A stretch of 23,217 nucleotides of DNA from UMGS1781 sp045628105 (GTDB lineage Bacteria; Bacillota; Clostridia; TANB77; CAG-508): the NCBI GenBank assembly GCA_045628105.1, contig JAZQOX010000027.1, forward strand, positions 1-23,217, given 5' to 3'. Under the pieces are notes generated by a model. That model was given only the letters and a program-made list of their open reading frames with translations, had not been told where the DNA came from and searched no databases. Both the position numbers and the translations under genes were made by a program. Positions 16,052-23,048 of this stretch are shown here, piece by piece (the stretch's first letter is position 1; each line of letters starts with the position of its first letter).

Positions 16052-16939
16052 TTAAGTTGACGTACTATATGTAACTGAAATTATAGGTGTATTTGTATCA
16101 CCTGCAGAATATGAATAATTTTGAGTTGCATCAACTTTATAAAATTTTATTGTTTTGTTTGCTAGTGATTCCATTGTAAAATCTAGCGTTTGAACATAAT
16201 TATATCCATTTAAAATTTGTGTAGTGTTACTTGTTGCATTTTGGTAAACTTCACTTGTCATGTCCAAAAGAATTACATTTGGATCAAATGAAAGATGTAC
16301 ATTTGTACTTGTTGCGGATTTGCTTGTTGTATCTAATTGAAGATACGGACTATTCTCCCAGTCAGCAATTTTATATTCAAAATCTTGTCCTCCAACTGTT
16401 ACTAGAATTCTACCTGATAATGTTGCAATATATGGTGATGTTGCAGAAGCTGTTATGTCGACCCACACAGTATCACCACTATCTAGTGTAACTCCTTCTG
16501 CTGGATTTATAGTAATAATAAAGTAATCTTCATTCGTACCACCATTTTCATATCCTAAAATTGTACCACTTGTCTTGCTTAAAGAACAAGTAATATCCGG
16601 TGATCCGCTGCATGTTATCTCATATTCAATGTCATTCGGTGCAACAGCAATCTCATTCTGTTTACTATACATATTTACAATTATTGGATAATTTTCTTCT
16701 CCTGACCATTCATTTGGCATCTGATATTCAAATCCTTCAATTGTAGTTAGTTTATCACTAGAAAAATAAAATTGATTTGACTCTATATAATGATTGTTTA
16801 ACTTTTTAAACACATATTTCGAAAAGCTGACGTATTTTGGAATTAGATATATGATTATCAAAATTAATATTAATATAAAAATCAAACGTTGTTTTTTATA
16901 TTTTTTATTTAATCTTCTGTTTAATACTCTCTTTCCCAA
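16052..16939 (-). CDS. Secreted or anchored beta-rich protein, TTG start
   Basis: 295 residues. The start is a TTG at 16939, decided by AAGGAG six bases upstream; no ATG is near. A strongly basic N-terminus (MGKRVLNRRLNKKYKKQR) precedes a membrane or signal segment (about 18-36) and PKYVSFSKYVFKKLNNHYIE, similar to the YSKY/YAKY junctions of the TasA-like neighbours. The mature part is Thr/Ser/Asn/Tyr-rich with probable beta-sandwich repeats, including an Ig-like stretch around CSGSPDITCSLSKTSGTI with two cysteines five residues apart. It has no sorting motif. It may be a minor subunit or surface adaptor. It lies between another small secreted protein gene upstream and the EAL-like gene downstream. 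Confidence 0.78.
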   Translation of the reverse strand: MGKRVLNRRLNKKYKKQRLIFILILILIIIYLIPKYVSFSKYVFKKLNNHYIESNQFYFSSDKLTTIEGFEYQMPNEWSGEENYPIIVNMYSKQNEIAVAPNDIEYEITCSGSPDITCSLSKTSGTILGYENGGTNEDYFIITINPAEGVTLDSGDTVWVDITASATSPYIATLSGRILVTVGGQDFEYKIADWENSPYLQLDTTSKSATSTNVHLSFDPNVILLDMTSEVYQNATSNTTQILNGYNYVQTLDFTMESLANKTIKFYKVDATQNYSYSAGDTNTPIISVTYSTST

Positions 16940-16957
16940 TTTTTTCTCCTTAAATTA

Positions 16958-17530
16958 TTACGTTTTTTGTCTTGCATTAATTGAAACTTCTATATATTCA
17001 AGAATATTTTGATACTCTGAAGAATTGTATCTAGCTGGAAATACTATTGCAAGTTGGTATGTATCTGTTTCATCTTTTTTATAACTTAGTTCCTTGGTTG
17101 GTAGTGTTATTGTCTTAAAATATGTTCCGTCTGAATCTGCCTCATCTACGCTTGTTTTTATTATATTTGTCGCATCAGTGTCATCGTAATTTTCATTTAA
17201 ATAAACGCTATATTCCAATGGAAGATTAGTAGTTGTTTTAATTATCAAATCATATTCAAGTGTAACATCTGTTCTCTTTACTCCATCATTGTTTGAAACT
17301 GTAATTGTATACGTATATGGTTCATTTCTTGGAATAATTCCACCAACTTTAAGACTATTTGAAATCGATGTTTCGTCTACTAAATAATATGCAATATCAA
17401 CACTTGCTTGGGAAGTACCAACAGAATTGTATTTTGATAAAGTTGAAGTTATATATGTTAAAGCAAAAACTACTATTCCTAAAACTATTATAATTTTTAT
17501 TAAAAAAATAAATCTTGATTTGTTAAACAT
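16958..17530 (-). CDS. Small secreted TasA-like protein
   Basis: 190 residues from the ATG at 17530. Two in-frame starts further upstream would overlap the peptidase gene, and GGTGAAAAA directly before this ATG copies the binding-site pattern of other genes here. Residues 6-28 form a hydrophobic signal or anchor, followed by TSTLSKYNSVGTSQASVDIAYY, a YSKY-like SipW signal junction. The mature domain contains PRNEPYTYTITVSNNDGVKRTDV, the PGxxxxxxxxxxNxG-like block of TasA relatives, and is rich in Thr, Asp and Tyr. It is probably a minor fibre component. It is coupled closely to the upstream signal peptidase (10-base gap), which is its likely processing enzyme. Confidence 0.78.
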   Translation of the reverse strand: MFNKSRFIFLIKIIIVLGIVVFALTYITSTLSKYNSVGTSQASVDIAYYLVDETSISNSLKVGGIIPRNEPYTYTITVSNNDGVKRTDVTLEYDLIIKTTTNLPLEYSVYLNENYDDTDATNIIKTSVDEADSDGTYFKTITLPTKELSYKKDETDTYQLAIVFPARYNSSEYQNILEYIEVSINARQKT

Positions 17531-17540
17531 TTTTTCACCA

Positions 17541-18029
17541 TCATTCATTCTTTTTTTCTTTATCAAATGACAAAATAAAACTAAAGAACATAAGCGTCAT
17601 AAAAATTGAAATTAAAACTCTTCCATCAGAAAAAACTTTTATCCATATTCCTAAACTTTGAAAGATTCTTACAACTTTTCCAATAACTTTATCTTTAGAA
17701 ATAGGTTCATCTTCAGTATTATTTGCATCACCTTTTGTTATTAATTCATCGTCTTTTAATTCTGTTATTCTATGCGTAACAATTGTATTTTCATACTCAA
17801 AAGAAATAATATCATCTTTTTTTACATCCTTAGTTATTTTAACAAGAATTACATCATCTTTTTCAATTGTTCCACTCATACTTCCACTTGCTATTTTAAA
17901 TATTGTATATCCAAAAAAGTTTATATATTTTTCTTTTTTAATATTCTGCTGTATAAATATATATCCAAATGCACATATCAATGTAAGCAATATAATTTTT
18001 GTTAAATAAGCAAATGTTTTTTTTATCAT
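17541..18029 (-). CDS. SipW-type signal peptidase with complete active site
   Basis: 162 residues, family S26B. The first membrane segment is about 8-27, Ser50 in ASGSMSGTI is the nucleophile, His86 in VTHRI the base, Asp101 lies in TKGDANNTEDEP, and the last membrane segment is about 137-154. Of the three peptidases here this one has the most canonical SipW motifs, though Gly replaces the usual Pro after SGSM. It releases mature proteins outside the membrane. AGGAG lies inside the end of the upstream secreted-protein gene, two bases separate the two genes, and another secreted-protein gene follows 10 bases downstream, so it is embedded between likely clients. Confidence 0.92.
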   Translation of the reverse strand: MIKKTFAYLTKIILLTLICAFGYIFIQQNIKKEKYINFFGYTIFKIASGSMSGTIEKDDVILVKITKDVKKDDIISFEYENTIVTHRITELKDDELITKGDANNTEDEPISKDKVIGKVVRIFQSLGIWIKVFSDGRVLISIFMTLMFFSFILSFDKEKKNE

Positions 18030-18031
18030 AT

Positions 18032-18679
18032 TTATTCTCCTGTATATTCTGAAATTGTTTCTCCCAAATATTGTGTAACATTAACAGTAACAGGAATATT
18101 TAAAGTTTTTAAATTTGCGTCTGAACCAATTTTCGAATCTGCCTCATCGCTTGTCTCTGTTTCTTCATCTGGCCATTCTATATAACATCTTACTGTTATA
18201 TCTTTTTCTTCCTGTATTTCCTGTAAGTAAATAATCCCTGTGTATGTATTTTCATCTGTTTTTATAATTGCTCCGTCATCTAACACTCCATCAACATATT
18301 TTCTTGCATCTGTCATTTTAATTCTATTTGTTGCATCAATACTTGATGTATCAAACGTAATATCAAATTTCACCGCTACCGCTGTATCTGTTGCATCTAT
18401 TCCTATTTCAAAATACGCATCTAATCCAGGTGCAATTTTATTTGAAATAACATTGTCTGACTCTTCATATATAAGATTTTGAATTGTAAATTCTTGAACA
18501 GCACCATGATCCGCAGTTATATTTTCAGAGTTGACCTTTATACTCCATGCTCCAGATGTACCGCTAATTCCAACATCACCAGTACTTGCATATTTTGAAT
18601 ATGTATCTTTAATAGTTTTGCCAACCCCAATAGCTAAGATAGCTAAAACTATTATCAAAGTACATGTTTTTTTCATCAT
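18032..18679 (-). CDS. Secreted TasA/camelysin-like protein
   Basis: 215 residues with a hydrophobic signal core (7-20) and KTIKDTYSKYASTGD, a SipW-type cleavage region. The mature part begins GAWSIKVNSENIT (43-55), nearly the same as VWSIKVNNIDIT in the 10451 protein, and continues with KIAPGLDAYFEIGIDATDTAVAVKFDI, the PG and NxG-type TasA block. The C-terminal half has an acidic stretch (EWPDEETETSDEADS) and ends in alternating beta pattern. GGAG precedes the double ATG (MMKK); either could be used. It sits between the inactive peptidase-like gene and the canonical peptidase gene and is probably a fibre subunit or initiator. Confidence 0.85.
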   Translation of the reverse strand: MMKKTCTLIIVLAILAIGVGKTIKDTYSKYASTGDVGISGTSGAWSIKVNSENITADHGAVQEFTIQNLIYEESDNVISNKIAPGLDAYFEIGIDATDTAVAVKFDITFDTSSIDATNRIKMTDARKYVDGVLDDGAIIKTDENTYTGIIYLQEIQEEKDITVRCYIEWPDEETETSDEADSKIGSDANLKTLNIPVTVNVTQYLGETISEYTGE

Positions 18680-18689
18680 TTGTTCTCCT

Positions 18690-19187
18690 TTATTTTTCCT
18701 TTAATTCTAGAACTAATGCCATAATTTCTCTAAAGAAAGCAATTAATGATGGGAATATTATTATAAATAAGAATCCCCATTTAGATTCAACTATACTTAA
18801 AAAAGACCCAACCTTTGGAATTGCCTTTGCGTGTTTAGATGTTCCTATAGCAAAGTCTTCAACCAAAGAGTAATCACCCTCCATTATAAAAGTACTTTGT
18901 GAGCCTGCATACTTATGTACATCTACAACTTCACCATATTGTATTTCGTTGTCTTTATAAAAGAACATCTTATCTCCTGCTTCAGTATCTCCAAACTTCT
19001 TGTTATCAATTAAAAGTAGTGTACCCTTTTTATAATCCTCAGAAATCTCATCACTGTTAATAATAATAAATGTTTTTCCAGCAAATTCAGATACCTTGTA
19101 TTTATTAAAAGATAAAAGTAAAATTGTAACTATAATTGCAATTATTACATAAATCATAATAAAGAAATTAAAAAAAGCTTTCTTCAT
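18690..19187 (-). CDS. Signal-peptidase-like pseudoenzyme lacking catalytic residues
   Basis: 165 residues, first gene of the upstream unit, with GGGGG before the ATG. Membrane segments at about 7-27 and 137-158 and the spacing of blocks follow the SipW-type peptidases nearby. Aligning KKGTLLLI with the KDDVILVK block puts Glu47 (in NSDEI) where Ser50 of the 17541 peptidase stands, and Gly85 (in QYGEVVDV) where His86 stands. The third block survives as MEGDYSLVED. So the fold appears kept while both catalytic residues are gone. It could bind signal peptides or regulate the active peptidases. An unrelated small membrane protein with chance resemblance is less likely given the three co-linear blocks and the location. 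It is not broken by stop or frameshift. Confidence 0.8.
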   Translation of the reverse strand: MKKAFFNFFIMIYVIIAIIVTILLLSFNKYKVSEFAGKTFIIINSDEISEDYKKGTLLLIDNKKFGDTEAGDKMFFYKDNEIQYGEVVDVHKYAGSQSTFIMEGDYSLVEDFAIGTSKHAKAIPKVGSFLSIVESKWGFLFIIIFPSLIAFFREIMALVLELKEK

Positions 19188-19215
19188 TTATTGTTTCCCC
19201 CTATTTAAAATAAAC

Positions 19216-19282
19216 CTATTGCATTTATTTTATAATTTTATATTCAACAATATTATATCAAATTTTAGTTTTAATGCAATAG
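19216..19282. repeat. 10-bp perfect inverted repeat around the locus promoter
   Basis: CTATTGCATT (19216-19225) and AATGCAATAG (19273-19282) are exact inverted copies 47 bases apart. One arm covers the -35 box and the other lies about 20-30 bases after the predicted start of transcription. This geometry would suit a repressor binding two sites, or a long hairpin. Confidence 0.5.
19252..19279 (-). promoter_or_regulatory. Promoter of the upstream SipW/TasA/AAA+ unit
   Basis: On the minus strand TTGCAT (19274-19279), 16 bases, then TATAAT (19252-19257) with the extended-10 TGA before it. Transcription would start near 19245, leaving a leader of about 58 bases before the ATG at 19187. Confidence 0.72.
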
Positions 19283-19384
19283 TTTTTTATGAATTATTTT
19301 TATTTTTTTCTCTGTTGTTTCATCTTATTAAAATGTTCTATATTCTGCCATTATCAATGGTTTTATGGAATTTTTTGTAAATAA

Positions 19385-19419
19385 AATAAGCCACCAATTT
19401 TCAAATTTGGTAGCTTATT
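19385..19419 (-). terminator. Intrinsic terminator of uvrA
   Basis: AATAAGCCACCAA (19385-19397) pairs with TTGGTAGCTTATT (19407-19419) over 13 bp with one wobble in the minus-strand RNA and a nine-base loop, followed by a T-rich stretch. It starts right after the uvrA stop. Confidence 0.88.
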
Positions 19420-19421
19420 CT

Positions 19422-22244
19422 CTATCTTTCTAAATATTTTTTAAGAAATTTTCCTGTATAGGATCTCTCGTTTTTTACAATTTGTTCTGGAGTTCCAACT
19501 GCAATTATCTCTCCACCTTTTTCACCACTTTCTGGTCCTAAATCAATTATATAATCAGCTGTTTTTATTAAATCTAGGTTATGTTCAATAACAACAATAC
19601 TGTTTCCCGTATCAACTAATCTCTGTAAAATTTCAGTTAACTTATGAACATCTGCAATGTGAAGTCCTGTTGTTGGTTCGTCTAATATATATAATGTTTT
19701 CCCTGTTGCTTTTTTTGAAAGTTCTGTTGCAAGTTTTACTCTTTGTGCTTCGCCTCCTGATAATGTTGTTGACGGTTGTCCAAGTTTAATATACCCTAGT
19801 CCAACATCATATAAAGTTTGTATTTTTTGTTTAATTTTAGGTATGTTACTAAAAAATTCTAATGCTTCTTCAATTGTCATATCAAGTACTTCTGAAATGT
19901 TTTTACCTTTATATTTTACCTCTAATGTTTCTCTATTATATCTTGTTCCACGGCACACTTCGCAAGGAACGTAAACATCAGGCAAGAAATGCATCTCAAT
20001 TTTTAAAACTCCATCGCCCTGGCATGTTTCACATCTTCCTCCAGAAACATTAAAGCTAAATCTTCCCTTTTCATATCCTCTAAGTTTTGCTTCGTTTGTT
20101 TCCGCAAATATGTCTCTAATTAAATCAAATACTCCTGTATATGTTGCAGGATTTGACCTTGGGCTTTTTCCAATTGGAGATTGATCTATATTAATTACTT
20201 TATCAATATTTTCAATTCCAACAATTTTTTCATGTTTTCCTGGAAATTCCGATGAATTATATAATTCTTTTGCTAATGCCTTATATAAAATCTCATTAAT
20301 TAAAGTACTTTTTCCTGAGCCTGAAACTCCAGTAACACACGTAAATACTCCTAGTGGAATTTTGACATTAATATTCTTTAAATTATTTTGTGTTGCTCCC
20401 TTTATTTCTATTGATTTTCCATTTGGTTTTCTTCTCCTTGCTGGTACTTTAATTTGTTTTCTTCCACTTAGATATGCTCCTGTAATTGAGTTTGGATTTT
20501 GTTTTATTTCTTCGGCTGTTCCAGTTGCAATTACATTTCCTCCATGTACACCCGCTTCTGGTCCAATATCCACAATATAATCTGCTGCATACATTGTATC
20601 CTCATCATGCTCAACAACTATAACCGTGTTGCCCTGATCTCTTAATTTTTTTAATGTTGCTATTAGTTTATCATTATCCCTTTGATGTAGTCCAATACTT
20701 GGTTCATCTAAAATATATAAAACTCCTGTAAGTCCTGCACCAATTTGAGTTGCTAGTCTAATTCTTTGTGCCTCTCCCCCTGAAAGAGTTCCTGCGGCTC
20801 TCGATAAAGTTAAATAATCCAACCCAACATCAATCAAGAATTGCAATCTTTTATTAAGTTCCTTTAAAATTTGATCAGATATTATAGAATTTGTTTTATC
20901 TAGTTGTAGATTATTTAAGAATTCTTTTATCCTTAAAATAGACATATCTGTTAATTCCTGTATATTCTTTCCACCAACAGTAACTGATAAACTTGTCTTT
21001 TTTAATCTTGCCCCATGACATGCTTGGCATGGGCTTTCCTTCATATAGTACTCATAAAATGTTCTCATTCCTTGTGATTTTGTATCTTTGTATCTTCTCT
21101 CTAATGTTGGAATTACACCTTCAAAAGGTGCTGTAAATCTTCTTTCTCCTGCTGCAGACGTATATTTAAAATCTATTTCTTCACTACCTGTTCCATAAAG
21201 TATTTTGTCTAAAAATTCTCTTGGCAATTTTTTTATCGGAGCATTAATGTTAACTCCATAATGTTTTGCAATGCTTTCAAAATACATTTTTGCCATCGTG
21301 TCGCCTTTTTTCATAGTACTTGCTCCGAAAGCCTTTACTCCATCATAAAGTGTTTTTGTCTTATCAGGTATTATTAAATCCTCACTAATACTCATTAAGT
21401 ATCCAATTCCACCACATTCTGGACATGCTCCAAATGGATTATTGAATGAAAACATCCTTGGAGACAATTCCTCAATGCTTATATTACAATCTGGGCAAGC
21501 ATAATTTTGGCTAAACAGCATTTCTTCTGATGGCGTTGCAATAACTACAAGATTTTCGGCATATTTAAGTGCAATCTCAACAGATTCTGCAAGCCTGCTT
21601 CTAATATCTTCTTTAATTATTAATCTATCTACAATTAGTTCAATATTATGTTTCTTCTTTCTATCTATATCTATGTCATCTGTAAGTTCATAAGTTGTAC
21701 CATCAACTCTAACTCTTACAAATCCGTCTTTTGTAAAGTTCTCAAGAAGATTTTTATATTCACCTTTTTTTCCTCTTACAACAGGAGCCAACACCTGTAT
21801 TTTTGTATTTTCTTCTAAACTCATAACTTTTTCAACAATCTGATCAAGTGTTTGCTTTTCAATTTTTTTACCACAATTTGGGCAATGTGGTTCACCAATT
21901 CTTGCATATAGTAAACGTATATAATCGTATATTTCTGTTACAGTACCAACTGTTGAACGTGGATTTCTTGAAGTGGTTTTCTGATCAATAGCAATAGCTG
22001 GAGATAATCCCTCTATTGATTCAACATCTGGTTTTTCCATTAATCCCAAAAATTGTCTTGCATATGAAGATAAACTTTCAACATATCTTCTTTGACCTTC
22101 TGCATATAAAGTATCAAAAGCAAGTGATGATTTTCCTGAGCCTGAAAGTCCTGTAATAACTACTAATTTATCTCTTGGAATAGTTACATTTATATTTTTT
22201 AAATTATGTTCTTTTGCGCCTTTAACAATAATACTATCGTTCAT
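19422..22244 (-). CDS. uvrA: UvrABC excision nuclease subunit A
   Basis: The 940-residue protein is the damage-recognition ATPase of nucleotide excision repair; it loads UvrB onto lesions and works as a dimer. Both ABC modules are complete: Walker A GLSGSGKSS at 32-40, signature LSGGEAQR near 486-493, second Walker A GVSGSGKST near 637-645 and second LSGGEAQR near 825-832, each with an ILDEP Walker B after it. Zinc-binding cysteine pairs are visible at CPNCGKK, CPDCN with CPECGG, CQACHG, and CETCQGDG with CEVCRGTR. Length is the usual one for UvrA. GGGAGG precedes the ATG. It is transcribed alone: uvrB and uvrC are not beside it, a terminator follows, and a hairpin with embedded promoter precedes it. 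Confidence 0.98.
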   Translation of the reverse strand: MNDSIIVKGAKEHNLKNINVTIPRDKLVVITGLSGSGKSSLAFDTLYAEGQRRYVESLSSYARQFLGLMEKPDVESIEGLSPAIAIDQKTTSRNPRSTVGTVTEIYDYIRLLYARIGEPHCPNCGKKIEKQTLDQIVEKVMSLEENTKIQVLAPVVRGKKGEYKNLLENFTKDGFVRVRVDGTTYELTDDIDIDRKKKHNIELIVDRLIIKEDIRSRLAESVEIALKYAENLVVIATPSEEMLFSQNYACPDCNISIEELSPRMFSFNNPFGACPECGGIGYLMSISEDLIIPDKTKTLYDGVKAFGASTMKKGDTMAKMYFESIAKHYGVNINAPIKKLPREFLDKILYGTGSEEIDFKYTSAAGERRFTAPFEGVIPTLERRYKDTKSQGMRTFYEYYMKESPCQACHGARLKKTSLSVTVGGKNIQELTDMSILRIKEFLNNLQLDKTNSIISDQILKELNKRLQFLIDVGLDYLTLSRAAGTLSGGEAQRIRLATQIGAGLTGVLYILDEPSIGLHQRDNDKLIATLKKLRDQGNTVIVVEHDEDTMYAADYIVDIGPEAGVHGGNVIATGTAEEIKQNPNSITGAYLSGRKQIKVPARRRKPNGKSIEIKGATQNNLKNINVKIPLGVFTCVTGVSGSGKSTLINEILYKALAKELYNSSEFPGKHEKIVGIENIDKVINIDQSPIGKSPRSNPATYTGVFDLIRDIFAETNEAKLRGYEKGRFSFNVSGGRCETCQGDGVLKIEMHFLPDVYVPCEVCRGTRYNRETLEVKYKGKNISEVLDMTIEEALEFFSNIPKIKQKIQTLYDVGLGYIKLGQPSTTLSGGEAQRVKLATELSKKATGKTLYILDEPTTGLHIADVHKLTEILQRLVDTGNSIVVIEHNLDLIKTADYIIDLGPESGEKGGEIIAVGTPEQIVKNERSYTGKFLKKYLER

Positions 22245-22258
22245 ACTTTCCTCCCAAT

Positions 22259-22294
22259 AAAAAATGTGCTATATTACATTATAGCACATTTTTT
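22259..22294 (-). terminator. 15-bp perfect hairpin: terminator upstream of uvrA
   Basis: AAAAAATGTGCTATA (22259-22273) and TATAGCACATTTTTT (22280-22294) pair perfectly around a six-base loop. Flanking A/T runs make it a good intrinsic terminator for the prepilin-like gene reading toward uvrA. It also contains the predicted uvrA -10 box. Confidence 0.75.
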
Positions 22295-22306
22295 ATGATT
22301 TGTCTT
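22278..22306 (-). promoter_or_regulatory. Candidate uvrA promoter inside the hairpin
   Basis: On the minus strand AAGACA (22301-22306), 17 bases, TATAAT (22278-22283) with TGC before it (extended -10). No LexA-type GAAC/GTTC operator was seen nearby. Confidence 0.6.
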
Positions 22307-22347
22307 TGATTATAAATTTTTTAGCAAAATTTAGTTCATCCAAAATA

Positions 22348-22927
22348 TTAAAGATTAATCCACATTCCCTCGGTACCATCTGGATTCATTATTCTTCCCC
22401 AATCAGGTTCGTATTCACCATCTTTTTCAGGTCCGTGAGACTGAGCATTTTCAGAAAAATAAAAATCTCTTGGGAACATACTTTGACCAATATAAAATAA
22501 TCCATCAGTCTTGTCACCGAGTCCAAGTAAATCCAGCAAAATTGTAAGAAGAGTTGCACCAATCTTCCCATGACATTCCTTCATCGGCTTCAAATGTTAC
22601 AAAACGATGCTCGTCTCGATTCAATTTATCTGTAACAAAGTCATCTCCTATCCAAATTTTAAAACTGATTTTTTCTTTTGGGCTACTTTCTTCTGAATTA
22701 ATGGATTCTATATAGTCCATTAATTTTTTGTCCCCCACATATATATTGTTTTCTATTTGTCTTTCATTTTCATATGCTGTTTTTGTTTTTTGTGATGCAT
22801 TTTTGGTAGAATCTAATATGTTGCTTTCTATTACTATGTTAACAGAAACCGCTACTAAAATAAGCATTACTATTATTGTGATAATTAATGCAACTAATGT
22901 TATACCTTTGTTCTCTTCTTCGTTCAT
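22348..22927 (-). pseudogene. Prepilin-like protein gene interrupted by a frameshift
   Basis: The first frame (22514-22927, 137 residues) begins MNEEENKGITLVALIITIIV, a class III prepilin signal: a Gly-Ile junction then a hydrophobic N-helix, cut by a prepilin peptidase and used in type IV pilus-like assembly. It stops soon after DEGMSWEDWCNSSYN. A second frame, overlapping from 22593 and ending at 22348, carries DKTDGLFYIGQSMFPRDFYF through PDGTEGMWINL. The same protein end occurs in the neighbouring copy at 23049-23217, so it is genuine coding sequence. A one-base indel near 22515-22560 would restore one protein of about 190 residues. GGGAGG precedes the ATG at 22927. It could be a pseudogene, a sequencing error or a real 137-residue protein beside a duplicated tail. 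No pilus motor genes are in the window. Confidence 0.7.
22360..22516. repeat. 157-bp direct repeat, copy 1
   Basis: Matches 23061-23217 with a single visible difference (T at 22390, C at 23091). It encodes the shared C-terminus of the two prepilin-like genes. The repeat may extend past the window edge in copy 2. Confidence 0.93.
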
Positions 22928-22982
22928 TTATTTTTTCCTCCCTTTTCATTTGTATGTCTAACTTTGACCTTTTACTTTTTTC

Positions 22983-23010
22983 ATTGTATACCATATATAT
23001 TTTTTTGCAA
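22983..23010 (-). promoter_or_regulatory. Promoter of the frameshifted prepilin-like gene
   Basis: On the minus strand TTGCAA (23005-23010), 16 bases, TACAAT (22983-22988). The start of transcription would be near 22976, about 50 bases before the ATG at 22927. The -35 sits in CTATTGCAA, the same context as at the 19252-19279 promoter. Confidence 0.65.
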
Positions 23011-23048
23011 TAGATTTTTTGGAAAAAAGTGCATGTCCCCAAATTTCA

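Noticed and set aside
19340..19365. CCATT/AATGG hairpin upstream of the fibre locus
   Set aside because: Only a five-base stem without a T-run and not near a gene end; chance is sufficient.
22259..22306. LexA operator at uvrA
   Set aside because: The palindrome lacks the GAAC/GTTC halves expected for LexA of Gram-positive bacteria; it reads as a terminator-like hairpin.
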